Assembly (NCBI GenBank): GCA_021740825.1
Contig: JAIOZA010000010.1
Location: 20,933 to 84,932, forward strand
Source: Bacteroidia bacterium
GTDB lineage: Bacteria; Bacteroidota; Bacteroidia; B-17B0; Aurantibacillaceae
Reading direction: 5' to 3'
DNA length: 64,000 bases
Shown: one piece after another, positions 9,457 through 17,808 of the stretch
Layout: the number at the start of each line of letters is the position of its first letter
How positions within the stretch are numbered: the first letter of the stretch is position 1
Position numbers and translations under genes: made by a program
Notes under the pieces: model-generated
Databases searched by the model: none
What the model saw: only the letters and a program-made list of their open reading frames with translations
What the model was told of the DNA's origin: nothing

Positions 9457-10809
9457 TTATCTATTTTTTTCAAATAGTAATCGTCTGCCTAGTTCAGAAT
9501 TATTAAAAACTCCTCTGTCGTAGGCTAAATGGCCGTTTACATATGTTTGAATAACTTTACTTGAAAATGTATAATTATCGAAGGGAGACCAACCACATTT
9601 GTACAAATTTAAATTTGAAGTTGATTTCCATTTATCATTTAAATCAACTAAAACTATATCTGCAAAGTAACCTTCTCTAATATAGCCTCTATCAAACATT
9701 CTATAAATTTCTGCTACATGGTGACTCGTTTTTTCCACAATTTTCTCTAAGGATAAATAACCTTGATGATATAATTCTAATAAGGTTACTAAGGCATGCT
9801 GAACTAATGGACCTCCTGATTTACTTTGAAAATAATCGCCTTTTTTTTCTGACAATAAATGAGGTGCATGGTCAGTAGCAATAATATCAACTATATTGTT
9901 ATTTAAAGCTTTAATTAATCCCAACTTATTATTCTCGGATTTTATAGATGGATTCCACTTAATAAAATGTCCCAATCGATCGTAATCGTTATCAGTAAAC
10001 CACAAATGATGTACGCAAGCTTCAGATGTAATTCTTTTGTCTCTTAATGCACCATTATATTTAAATAAATGAGTTTCAAGCTCCGTAGAAATATGATACG
10101 CATGAAAACGCGTGTTATATTTTTTTGCAATTTCAACAACTCTTTTTGTTGCCTCAAAACAAGCTTGTTCATCTCTTATTAAAGAATGACAGATAGCTGG
10201 AATATCAACCCCATACTGCTTTCTAAATAGGGCGGTATTTTTATCAATAATTTCATCATCCTCGCAATGTAATGCAACCAACGAATTCGTTCTAGAAAAG
10301 AGTTGTTCTAAAAATTCAGGATAATTTGCTAGTATTCCCTCATTATTATTAAAATACAAGCCGTCGTCCGTTAGTCCGCAAATCTGTTCATTATCAATTT
10401 TTAAAGCTTCCTCTAAATTGTGTTTAGTTATACCCATAAAAAAAGAATAATTAGCTAACGAACTACTTTTAGCAATTAAATACTTTTCCTCTAATAGATT
10501 TAATGAAGTTGTATTAGGAATTGTATTAGGCATATCCATAAATGAAGTAATTCCGCCAGCAACAGCAGCTCTAGATTCAGAATATACTGTGGCTTTTTGT
10601 GTTAATCCTGGTTCCCTAAAGTGCACTTGATCATCAATTAAACCAGGCAATAAATGCAAACCTTCAGCATTTATAATTTTAAAATTACCAAAAGTGGCAT
10701 CTATTGTATTAGCAATTTTTTCAATTCTATTATTTACTATTAACACATCAGCAACAAAAGTTTCACCTTCATTTACAATTGTAGCATTCTTTATTATTAC
10801 TCTTCGCAT
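9457..10809 (-). CDS. pyrC: Dihydroorotase (class I amidohydrolase)
   Basis: The 450-residue amidohydrolase is of class I dihydroorotase size. It carries DDQVHFREPG at residues 59-68, AAVAGGITSFMDMPNT at 81-96 and ATDHAPH near residue 308. These are the metal-site, substrate-loop and catalytic Asp regions of the family, which interconverts carbamoyl aspartate and dihydroorotate in pyrimidine synthesis. The first histidine of the usual HxH metal motif is glutamine here (Q61-V-H63); I recall the same substitution in other Bacteroidota dihydroorotases. Allantoinase or another cyclic amidohydrolase remains possible. It lies 6 bp after the zinc-ribbon gene and 32 bp before sbtA. A second pyrimidine gene, pyrD, lies 12 kb away. 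Confidence 0.85.
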   Translation of the reverse strand: MRRVIIKNATIVNEGETFVADVLIVNNRIEKIANTIDATFGNFKIINAEGLHLLPGLIDDQVHFREPGLTQKATVYSESRAAVAGGITSFMDMPNTIPNTTSLNLLEEKYLIAKSSSLANYSFFMGITKHNLEEALKIDNEQICGLTDDGLYFNNNEGILANYPEFLEQLFSRTNSLVALHCEDDEIIDKNTALFRKQYGVDIPAICHSLIRDEQACFEATKRVVEIAKKYNTRFHAYHISTELETHLFKYNGALRDKRITSEACVHHLWFTDNDYDRLGHFIKWNPSIKSENNKLGLIKALNNNIVDIIATDHAPHLLSEKKGDYFQSKSGGPLVQHALVTLLELYHQGYLSLEKIVEKTSHHVAEIYRMFDRGYIREGYFADIVLVDLNDKWKSTSNLNLYKCGWSPFDNYTFSSKVIQTYVNGHLAYDRGVFNNSELGRRLLFEKNR

Positions 10810-10815
10810 AGCACT

Positions 10816-11652
10816 TTAGGGATTACAGATATCGCAATACATTGGATCTTCAAAAAAAATACCATTTGGATGGCGTCGCTCTTCTAAATAATTACATTTT
10901 TTACATTGATAATTATTTGCTAAAACTGATTTAGTTTTAAAGCCACAATTCATACAAGGTAATCCTTTTTTAACTTCCATAATATCAAATCCAATGGTTT
11001 TACATTGAGGGCAACAAGAATTTATTTTTTTAATAAGATTTTTAAATACTTTTTCTATCACCAACATTCTACTGGGATTATACATGGCTCGCATATCGGT
11101 TTCTGCAAATACACTATTATATTTTTGTATTAAAAATTCATAAGCTTTATTTAAGGATTCAATAGTAGTAATTCCTTTAAAAATAGGTGCTTTACATTGT
11201 TGGTCTTTTCTAAGTATGATAGCATGTGATGGGAAATTACATTCCTCAGCAAAGGATAATAAATCATTAAAAGATTTTACTAAGCGCCCATTAAAATTTG
11301 TTTTCATACTAGTTTCACTAGCTGCAATTTCAATGTTATTTTTCAGGTCGATAAAAATTGCAATTTCGTGGTCAGCAGGAGCAAAATATAATTGAGGGTG
11401 AGGGCCAAATGAACCTTCGCTAGCAACTGCTAAATCTGAATTTTCAGCTTTCATGCCTTGTAAACATTTATTGCGAAGTGTAGAATATGGATTATCTGTC
11501 CGTTCTATTTCTCCAGTAAAAGTTCCCAGCAAGTCCGTATCAAAATCGCTAGAAACTTTGCAGGTTATATTAAATGCTTTCTTAAATAGTGGGGTGATTA
11601 TTTTTTCTTTTTGATGTTTTGTAACAATTAATAGAGTTCTTTGATCAAACAT
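10816..11652 (-). CDS. DUF6671-like protein with C-terminal zinc ribbons
   Basis: The function of this 278-residue protein is unknown to me. The N-terminal 200 residues (TKHQKEKIITPLFKKAF; SEGSFGPHPQLYFAPADHE) resemble what I remember of the DUF6671 family. The C-terminal 65 residues hold four Cys pairs (CPQC, CMNC, CKKC, CDIC), enough for two zinc-ribbon sites. The conserved-looking acidic/histidine stretch ASEGSFGPHP could be an active site, but this is speculation. It is 6 bp upstream of dihydroorotase and therefore almost certainly cotranscribed with it and with sbtA. Confidence 0.7.
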   Translation of the reverse strand: MFDQRTLLIVTKHQKEKIITPLFKKAFNITCKVSSDFDTDLLGTFTGEIERTDNPYSTLRNKCLQGMKAENSDLAVASEGSFGPHPQLYFAPADHEIAIFIDLKNNIEIAASETSMKTNFNGRLVKSFNDLLSFAEECNFPSHAIILRKDQQCKAPIFKGITTIESLNKAYEFLIQKYNSVFAETDMRAMYNPSRMLVIEKVFKNLIKKINSCCPQCKTIGFDIMEVKKGLPCMNCGFKTKSVLANNYQCKKCNYLEERRHPNGIFFEDPMYCDICNP

Positions 11653-11726
11653 ATAAAATTAGTTTTTATTTCTCTGATTGATAAAAAGCTGAATAATAAA
11701 AAAATAAAAACAAAAAAATTTCATTA

Positions 11727-12026
11727 TTATACAGCCTTTAAATTCAATCTTAATTTTTCCGCAAAATCTTTGCTAATATGACTAACAGGTGTAGCATAAA
11801 TCAACAATTCTATTTTTTCAAATTTATCTTTCACTTCATTGTGGATGATATCAAATAATAGAGCTTTTGTGATAAAAAACAGCCTGATTGTTTTTAATTT
11901 CTTTCCTGATTGCAATAATGTGTTTTTATCAATATGGGTTTGTAATGCATATTTATTATCGATTAGATATTTTGATATTTGAATAGCCGTAGCTTCATCA
12001 CTTTGTATAATATCAACTACTATCAT
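11727..12026 (-). CDS. CutA1/PII-like small protein
   Basis: This is a 99-residue protein whose pattern fits the CutA1-like ferredoxin fold: strand MIVVDIIQ, helix DEATAIQISKYLIDNKYALQTHID, strand TIRLFFITKALLFDIIHNEV, then strand IELLIYATPVSHISKDFAEKL. CutA1 and PII/SbtB proteins share this trimeric fold. The ATG directly follows the TAA of the preceding 98-aa gene (TAAATG), which implies coupled translation. Because an SbtA permease lies in the same run, a regulatory role analogous to SbtB is conceivable. That is inference; sequence similarity seen by eye is weak. Confidence 0.6.
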   Translation of the reverse strand: MIVVDIIQSDEATAIQISKYLIDNKYALQTHIDKNTLLQSGKKLKTIRLFFITKALLFDIIHNEVKDKFEKIELLIYATPVSHISKDFAEKLRLNLKAV

Positions 12027-12323
12027 TTATTTACGATCTCTTTTTATAGCTTTAATTTTAAGATTACCCTGTATTTCTAAATCCATATTTTCATCTGAAG
12101 CTTTTTTTGCGATTGTTTGCATTAATAAATAAGCCTCCTTTAATTCAACTATTCTATTTTCATGTTGAAGAAAACTTTTATTGTTAATGTTTCTTTCTTG
12201 AATTTTAAATGATTCTAATTGATGAAAATTAATTTTGCTATTAAATAATGCAAATAAAATGTTTATTGAATCTGAAGGCGTAAATTGACCTTCTACGAGC
12301 TTGAATGTACTTATTTTACTCAT
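12027..12323 (-). CDS. Conserved-looking small hypothetical protein
   Basis: I do not recognise this 98-residue protein. It is soluble, with a helical middle section (HENRIVELKEAYLLMQTIAKKA) and a C-terminal strand rich in alternating hydrophobic and lysine residues (LEIQGNLKIKAIK). It has no signal peptide or Cys motif. Its TAA stop abuts the ATG of the CutA-like gene with no spacer, so the two products are probably made together and may interact. A distinct function cannot be assigned. Confidence 0.6.
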   Translation of the reverse strand: MSKISTFKLVEGQFTPSDSINILFALFNSKINFHQLESFKIQERNINNKSFLQHENRIVELKEAYLLMQTIAKKASDENMDLEIQGNLKIKAIKRDRK

Positions 12324-12440
12324 AGGTTATTTTTTTGGATTTTGAATCAGTATGTTTTAAATTATTTTAAAATTCTATTACGTGTATTCTATAATTTTAG
12401 ATTCATTTTTTTTGAGATTTTAATTAATTTTTTTTATTTC

Positions 12441-12857
12441 TTATTTAGAAACTGAAATATTGTTTTTTGTATATATTTTTCGTTTTAATACTTCCAATTT
12501 TAAATTAAGATTGTTTCTAAAATTTTGAACCCTAAGTTTTCTTTTTTTTATTTTAAGATCATGCCTTAATTTCTTTTCGCTGCGTAATTCATTAACAATA
12601 TCTGTATTAAAAAAGTACTGCTTAACACAAATTGCAAATAATACAATGGCTATAAAACCACTTATAAAATAATGATGCACTGCAAAGTCAGATATATCAG
12701 TTATTAATTTTAGAGGTGTTACATGAAAAAGAATTGAACTTGCGAATACTATAAATGCTAAAGACGCAAAAATTAAAAGGATTTTATTTTTGCTGTTAAT
12801 TTTTGAAATTTTTTTTGAAGTTTTCATATGTAGGTATTTATTGTTTTTAATTGTCAT
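12441..12857 (-). CDS. Small hypothetical membrane protein with basic tail
   Basis: The 138-residue protein has two hydrophobic segments (about residues 27-47 and 65-83). A strongly basic, probably helical C-terminus follows (LRHDLKIKKRKLRVQNFRNN). I do not recognise a family. An alternative start at 12827 (MKTSKK) would remove ten residues. It is the first gene of the leftward run towards sbtA, although 117 bp separate it from the next gene. It faces the LysR gene across a 258-bp spacer. Confidence 0.5.
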   Translation of the reverse strand: MTIKNNKYLHMKTSKKISKINSKNKILLIFASLAFIVFASSILFHVTPLKLITDISDFAVHHYFISGFIAIVLFAICVKQYFFNTDIVNELRSEKKLRHDLKIKKRKLRVQNFRNNLNLKLEVLKRKIYTKNNISVSK

Positions 12858-12863
12858 AACTTG

Positions 12864-12882
12864 TCCCGAACTTGATTCGGGA
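12864..12882. repeat. Single-hairpin relative of the CTTGA-loop repeat
   Basis: TCCCGAA-CTTGA-TTCGGGA is a perfect 7-bp stem with the loop CTTGA. The same loop, with stem CTGAA/TTCAG, occurs twice in each of the longer repeats at 20789 and 30729. The paired stem changes keep the hairpin, which points to selection on structure. Confidence 0.55.
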
Positions 12883-13018
12883 TGGTTTAGCCAGTTTATC
12901 TTTATTGTATTTAACTCAATTGTTGTTTACTGTTGTTTTTATCGTTTCGTTGAGTTCTTCACAATTATGTTTTAGTAAACATGGCTATTTCATAAGCAAA
13001 ATATTTGTTTTTTAATTT

Positions 13019-13049
13019 GTAGTGGTAACATTACCTATGATTCCACTAC
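13019..13049. promoter_or_regulatory. Inverted repeat, candidate LysR operator
   Basis: GTAGTGG at 13019-13025 pairs with CCACTAC at 13043-13049, and a second palindrome GGTAACATTACC lies inside. It sits between the divergent 138-aa gene run and the LysR gene, 67 bp from the LysR start. That is where LysR-type regulators usually bind. Confidence 0.45.
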
Positions 13050-13083
13050 CAAAATTACTAGCTTAAATACATAAATTTTTATT

Positions 13084-13091
13084 TATATTTG
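13084..13091 (+). promoter_or_regulatory. -7 promoter element (TATATTTG) for the LysR gene
   Basis: TATATTTG is an exact fit to TAnnTTTG, with 24 bp to the ATG at 13116. No convincing -33 TTTG is present, as is common for regulated promoters. Confidence 0.5.
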
Positions 13092-13115
13092 TTATAATAT
13101 TTATAAAATTATTTT

Positions 13116-14039
13116 ATGAACTATACATTAAATCAATTACATATATTTTTTAAAATATCTCAAACAAAAAGTATTACAAAGGCTGCTGAAGAATTATTTT
13201 TAACGCAACCAGCAGTTTCTATTCAACTAAAGAACTTCCAAAATCAATTTCAAATACCACTTACTGAAGTTGTTGGAAGAAAATTATTTATTACTGATTT
13301 TGGAAAAGAAATTGCTTTGGCAGCTGAAAATATTTTAAATGAAGTGTACGCCATTAATTACAAAACATTGGCATTTAAAGGTCAATTAAGTGGTAGATTG
13401 AAGATTTCTATTGTTTCAACAGGTAAGTACATTATGCCATACTTTTTGTCTGGTTTCATTAAACAGCATCCTGAAATAGAATTACTTTTAGATGTTACAA
13501 ATAAAAGCAAAGTCATTGACAGTTTAGAAAACAATGAAGTTGATTTTTCTTTAGTATCTGTTTTACCAGAAAAATTGGCTATCGACAAAGTTGAACTCAT
13601 GCAAAATAAACTCTATTTAATTGGAAACAATGAACGGAAGTTCAAATTAAAGTCTTATGACAAATCTATATTTGATGAAATCCAATTAATTTATAGAGAA
13701 AAAGGCTCAGGAACAAGGTTAGTAATGGAGCGATTTATTGAAAAAAATAATTTACCTGTAAATAAAAAAATGGAACTTACTTCGAATGAAGCTGTAAAAC
13801 AGGCAGTAATTTCAGGTATTGGATATTCAATTATGCCACTAATAGGGCTAAAAAATGAACTCGTTCAAAAAGAACTACAAATTATTCCGTTTAAAAACTT
13901 TCCAATTAAGTCAAACTGGAATTTAATCTGGATGAAAAACAAAAATCATTCGCCAGTTGCCAGTGCTTTTTTGAATTATATCAAAAAAGAAAAAAATAAT
14001 ATTATTAACCAACATTTTAGTTGGTGCGATAATTATTAA
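13116..14039 (+). CDS. LysR-family transcriptional regulator
   Basis: The 307-residue protein has the LysR N-terminal winged helix-turn-helix (residues 1-60: LNQLHIFFKISQTKSITKAAEE and LTQPAVSIQLKNF). An effector-binding domain follows (GRLKISIVSTGKYIMPYFL; NEVDFSLVSVLPE). The overall character is that of the CbbR/CysB-like subgroup. It is transcribed away from the operon that ends in sbtA, and inorganic-carbon transporters are often controlled by CbbR/CmpR-type LysR proteins. It is therefore the obvious candidate regulator of that run. It is convergent with the TolC gene, whose stop lies 2 bp away. Confidence 0.88.
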   Translation: MNYTLNQLHIFFKISQTKSITKAAEELFLTQPAVSIQLKNFQNQFQIPLTEVVGRKLFITDFGKEIALAAENILNEVYAINYKTLAFKGQLSGRLKISIVSTGKYIMPYFLSGFIKQHPEIELLLDVTNKSKVIDSLENNEVDFSLVSVLPEKLAIDKVELMQNKLYLIGNNERKFKLKSYDKSIFDEIQLIYREKGSGTRLVMERFIEKNNLPVNKKMELTSNEAVKQAVISGIGYSIMPLIGLKNELVQKELQIIPFKNFPIKSNWNLIWMKNKNHSPVASAFLNYIKKEKNNIINQHFSWCDNY

Positions 14040-14041
14040 CA

Positions 14042-15445
14042 CTAAAACTGATAATTTAAAGTTCCTTTTAAATACACAATAGAAATATAAGTTTTAATGA
14101 ATTTAAATTTGTATTCGGCAAATTTTAATTCAGATTCTAACCATTTATTTTCGCGAGCATTTAATATAAATAAAGAACTTTCTCCGTTATTAAACTTTAA
14201 TTTTTCTGCTTCTACTAATTGTTTATTATACCTTACTGATCGCTCTGCATTTTGTAACTGTTCAGATAAAATTGAAATAGTTTGCTTTAGCGCATTTAAT
14301 TTAAAATCAAATTCGTTACTCTTATTAGCCAATTCGTAAGAATTACTTTGAAAATTCACTTTTGCCATTTTATACTCGTTCCTCGATCTACGGAGTAATA
14401 AAGGAAAAGATATATCTGCCCCCCATTTATAATTATTTTGTGTATAAACTGGACTGAAAGAATTTGGGTTGTATGACAATAAATTATAATTCACATTCAA
14501 TTTAGGCTTAATCATCTCTTTCTTTAATCGAGCATCAATAGCCAGTACTTTTTGAAATGAATTATACTTATCAATTACTGGGTTATTTGTCGAATCCTGA
14601 TACAGAAGTTTTACAATACTATTTTTAGCTTTCTCGAAATATAAATCCAAACTATCTGATGGTTTATAAAATTCTTTAACCGAAGGTGAATTTGTTTGCC
14701 AATTATACATCGCCAATTCGTTGGTTTGTTTTTGAATTTCAATGTTGGCTGATTGAAAATCTAACAAACGAGATTGATATAAAATAGCGGCTTCTACAGT
14801 ATCCATAGCGGCGCGCTCTCCAATATTTGCCAAAGATTCAATGCCTATCAATCTTAGCTTTGCTAACTCCATAAAGTAGTTGTTTAGAGCTAGTTGTTTT
14901 AAACTAAACAACCAATCAAAATACTGCAAAGAGGATTCAAATAATAAATTATTTAACTGTATGTTTTTTTCCGCCGAATAATAATTTACATACTCTTTTG
15001 ACTTTAATAAATCAGCCCTCCTATAATCAATAAACATACCTTGTAATAATCCAACCTCTAATCCAACATAAGGTAAGCCATACGATGATGTATATTGCTC
15101 AGGATTGATGTTCTGACCCACACCATATTCATAACCAAACTTTAAATTTTGTGCTGTATACAAAGGAACCTTTACACCACTATTAATAATGCTATAATAA
15201 TTTGACCCATTAAAGTTTTTGTTTTCATAAGTCCCACTTACAAACGGATCAAAATTTCCTTTACTCGCTTTATATTGCAATTCTCCATATTGCTTAATAT
15301 TATCTGCTCGTTTTGAAATTGGATTGTTTTCTAATACATTTTTTAAATAGGCATCATAACTCAAAACAACTGTAGTTTGAGAAAAGCAATTAAAAAATAA
15401 AAATCCAAAAACAATAATTAATAATTTAATTTTACTTTTTCTCAT
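14042..15445 (-). CDS. TolC-family outer membrane efflux protein
   Basis: The 467-residue protein has a signal peptide (cleavage near FNCFSQ) and long amphipathic helical stretches typical of the TolC trimeric outer-membrane channel, for example ELANKSNEFDFKLNALKQ and LQNAERSVRYNKQLVEAEK near the C-terminus. The usual repeat of two helical hairpins is apparent. Its start overlaps the end of the upstream ABC-TMD/HlyD fusion gene by 14 bp. The two form an export operon that is divergent from a TetR gene. Confidence 0.85.
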   Translation of the reverse strand: MRKSKIKLLIIVFGFLFFNCFSQTTVVLSYDAYLKNVLENNPISKRADNIKQYGELQYKASKGNFDPFVSGTYENKNFNGSNYYSIINSGVKVPLYTAQNLKFGYEYGVGQNINPEQYTSSYGLPYVGLEVGLLQGMFIDYRRADLLKSKEYVNYYSAEKNIQLNNLLFESSLQYFDWLFSLKQLALNNYFMELAKLRLIGIESLANIGERAAMDTVEAAILYQSRLLDFQSANIEIQKQTNELAMYNWQTNSPSVKEFYKPSDSLDLYFEKAKNSIVKLLYQDSTNNPVIDKYNSFQKVLAIDARLKKEMIKPKLNVNYNLLSYNPNSFSPVYTQNNYKWGADISFPLLLRRSRNEYKMAKVNFQSNSYELANKSNEFDFKLNALKQTISILSEQLQNAERSVRYNKQLVEAEKLKFNNGESSLFILNARENKWLESELKFAEYKFKFIKTYISIVYLKGTLNYQF

Positions 15446-17699
15446 CTTGCTTTTTTTCTTTTTTTTCTTCGCTATTTTTTACGTAAAAATCTGGGGGAAA
15501 ACCATTTAATTTTCGCCAAATTTCATAAATTACAGGAACATTGTTTAAAAGAGCAAAACCTTCAACACCACTTCCAATCTGAATTGCATCTGGCCATCGG
15601 TTCCCTTTATTTTTAACTAAAACACGAAATTTTCCATTATCTGATATGGCTTTGTCAAAAGCAACAATTTCCGATTGATAAGTTCCAAAGCTAATTCCTG
15701 GCCAACCCGAAAATACAAATGCTGGCCAACCATCAAAGGTTAACTGAACATTTTGTCCTTTTTTAATTAATGGTAAATCAATTGGGTTGATGTATAATTC
15801 AACTGCTTGTTCAGCTTGCTGCGGAACAATTGAACATAAAGCGGCTCCTTCTTTTACAATTTCCCCAATGCCCAATACATACGCTTTGGTTATGTAACCA
15901 TCTTGCGGTGCAAGCACATAGTAGTATCCTTTTCGCATACTGTAGTTAGCTAACTGACCTTGCAATTTAGTTAAAGAACCCTCTCCTTCATACAATGCGG
16001 ACAAAGCAGAAAACTTATCTGACTCGGCCTTCATTATTTTTTCTTGATAATCTTGTTGAACCGCGTTTAATTCAATTTCCGAATTTAGTAGGTCGTTTTT
16101 AGTTGACATGAATTTATTTTCGGCAGATGTTTTTTTAGCTAAAGCGTCTTGCACTTTAATTCTTCTGTTTTCTAAATCTGTTTTTGAAATTACTCCTTTC
16201 ACTAATAATTCTTCAAAGCGTTGTAATTGTTCTTCAGCAACTTTATAATTACTATTTGAAGTTTGAGCTTCGATGCTGTCTGTTCTAACTTTAATTTTGG
16301 CTTGCAAAAGTTTGTTTCGAGTTTGCTCCATTTTTAAAAGCAAATTTTTATTTAAAGCGTCAATTTGAGAATTCACAGAATTTACTTTTTGTTCATACGA
16401 TTCTAATGTAGTTTCTTTAGCTTTAATTTGTTGTTCAGAGCGTGTAATCAACATTGGATCCATATATTCATCCTTTATCTCAGAAATAAATGCGATAGTA
16501 TCATTCTTTTTCACAAAGTCTCCTTCACTAATAAACCAATTTTCTACTCTACCGGCAATGCGCGATGTAATGGTTTGCGGCCTGCCTTCTGGATTTAAAG
16601 TGGTTACCTTTCCTAAAGATTCAACAGTTTGAGTCCATGGCATAAGCAACACTACAAAGCCAGTTATAAAAAAAGCACTTAATGAGTATTTTATAGCTTT
16701 AGAGTAGGACCTTTTGTAGATATTAGAAACACCTTGAAGTTCAATGACCTCTGAATTTAAAAATGAATATTGCTCTTTTTCTCCAAATATTTTTTCGATT
16801 TTGTACAAAGCGGTTATAATATCATAACATGTTCCTAAACTACTAACTAGTTTTTCAACTGAATTAATTACTAAAAAGATAATGATTTCGGATGCTACAA
16901 ATTGACCAATATTCAAATCGCCCTTTTGCACTAAATAGGCACCAAAAAATAATAAAATTCCAACAAAAATTACTTTAAATAGAATGATGCCTCTAAATTG
17001 TTTTTCAAGTACTGAAAAATGACTTTTTCTGTTAATGATATAATCATTTAAAATATAGTCTGTATGCTCAACAAATTTTCCGTCAATTCCGTCCTTTGAA
17101 GAAGCTTTTCTTTGAAACCATTCAATTAACGTATATTTTTCGTCAGATGTTTTTATATTAGTTTCGATGCCTTTTTTTCCGTAATAAACAATTATGAAGT
17201 AAAAAGAGAATCCAATTATTATGGTAAAAAACATAAACCAAGGACTATATAAAGGCAACAAAAGCACACCAAAAACAATACTAATGAGAGAAAATGAAAA
17301 ATCTAATAATATTTTACTGATTCCTTTTTGTAAAGTAACTATTTCAAAATATTTATTGAGTTTAGATAAAATATCATCAGTATGAATCGTATCATTTAAA
17401 TATAAACTAATTCGAGTTATTAAATTGCCGAATATTTTTTGGTGCAACGTTTCATTAATACGCATTTGCCAAATTTGAAAATAACCAACAAACATGGTAG
17501 CAACAATTGTAATTGAACAAAGCAAAATAAGTGACGCAGAAAAACTACCTGCCATAATATAGGTTACTACACCTTGTATGCCAATGGGGATAGCTATGTA
17601 CATAATTCCTTGTAAAAGCGCTAGCGTATACACTTTACTTAAAATTATTTTTTCGTTAGCCAACCAAGTAAATAAAAGCTTCGCTTTTTTCTTTTCCAT
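15432..17699 (-). CDS. ABC-exporter transmembrane domain fused to HlyD membrane-fusion protein (no ATPase domain)
   Basis: The protein has 755 residues. Residues 1-310 look like the six-helix membrane domain of a type I ABC exporter (hydrophobic segments near 22-48, 54-75, 128-150, 155-175, 238-256 and 268-285). At 319-325 there is IELQGVS, which resembles the first strand of an ABC nucleotide-binding domain, but the Walker A, signature and Walker B motifs are all missing. From about 335 it becomes a HlyD protein: anchor helix 338-356, barrel-sandwich half GRVENWFISEGDFVKKND, long coiled coil about 415-570, then YYYVLAPQDGYITKAYVLGI and the beta-barrel. Paired with TolC, it probably spans the periplasm. 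Energy must come from elsewhere unless the protein is inactive. Confidence 0.8.
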   Translation of the reverse strand: MEKKKAKLLFTWLANEKIILSKVYTLALLQGIMYIAIPIGIQGVVTYIMAGSFSASLILLCSITIVATMFVGYFQIWQMRINETLHQKIFGNLITRISLYLNDTIHTDDILSKLNKYFEIVTLQKGISKILLDFSFSLISIVFGVLLLPLYSPWFMFFTIIIGFSFYFIIVYYGKKGIETNIKTSDEKYTLIEWFQRKASSKDGIDGKFVEHTDYILNDYIINRKSHFSVLEKQFRGIILFKVIFVGILLFFGAYLVQKGDLNIGQFVASEIIIFLVINSVEKLVSSLGTCYDIITALYKIEKIFGEKEQYSFLNSEVIELQGVSNIYKRSYSKAIKYSLSAFFITGFVVLLMPWTQTVESLGKVTTLNPEGRPQTITSRIAGRVENWFISEGDFVKKNDTIAFISEIKDEYMDPMLITRSEQQIKAKETTLESYEQKVNSVNSQIDALNKNLLLKMEQTRNKLLQAKIKVRTDSIEAQTSNSNYKVAEEQLQRFEELLVKGVISKTDLENRRIKVQDALAKKTSAENKFMSTKNDLLNSEIELNAVQQDYQEKIMKAESDKFSALSALYEGEGSLTKLQGQLANYSMRKGYYYVLAPQDGYITKAYVLGIGEIVKEGAALCSIVPQQAEQAVELYINPIDLPLIKKGQNVQLTFDGWPAFVFSGWPGISFGTYQSEIVAFDKAISDNGKFRVLVKNKGNRWPDAIQIGSGVEGFALLNNVPVIYEIWRKLNGFPPDFYVKNSEEKKEKKQDEKK

Positions 17700-17716
17700 A
17701 AGATTTATTTTGACTA

Positions 17717-17724
17717 CAAAAATA
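17717..17724 (-). promoter_or_regulatory. -7 promoter element (TATTTTTG) for the efflux operon
   Basis: Read on the minus strand, TATTTTTG fits TAnnTTTG. The -33 position falls inside the palindrome at 17739-17755, so binding there would block transcription of the fusion/TolC operon. Confidence 0.5.
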
Positions 17725-17738
17725 CAAAAAATAAAATA

Positions 17739-17755
17739 TAATAGTATTACTATTA
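17739..17755. promoter_or_regulatory. Perfect palindrome, candidate TetR operator 1
   Basis: TAATAGTATTACTATTA has 8-bp arms around one central base. It overlaps the -33 region of the efflux promoter and is matched at 15 of 17 positions by the site at 17781. Confidence 0.6.
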
Positions 17756-17780
17756 TTTACTTGTAATTTTTATTATTTAA

Positions 17781-17797
17781 TAATACTTTTACTATTA
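17781..17797. promoter_or_regulatory. Near-palindrome, candidate TetR operator 2
   Basis: TAATACTTTTACTATTA differs from operator 1 at two positions and lies 42 bp away, about four helical turns, on the same face. It covers the likely tetR -7 element (TACTTTTA, 17784-17791), so autoregulation is expected. Confidence 0.55.
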
Positions 17798-17808
17798 AAC
17801 TAAATTTC

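Noticed and set aside
12790..12975. 61-codon plus-strand frame between the 138-aa gene and LysR
   Set aside because: It is antisense to the start of the 138-aa gene, rich in Phe and Tyr, and contains the CTTGA-loop hairpin repeat.
16888..16910. TGCTACAAATTG half-match to the SOS-like box
   Set aside because: It lies inside the ABC-TMD/HlyD coding sequence and only one arm matches.
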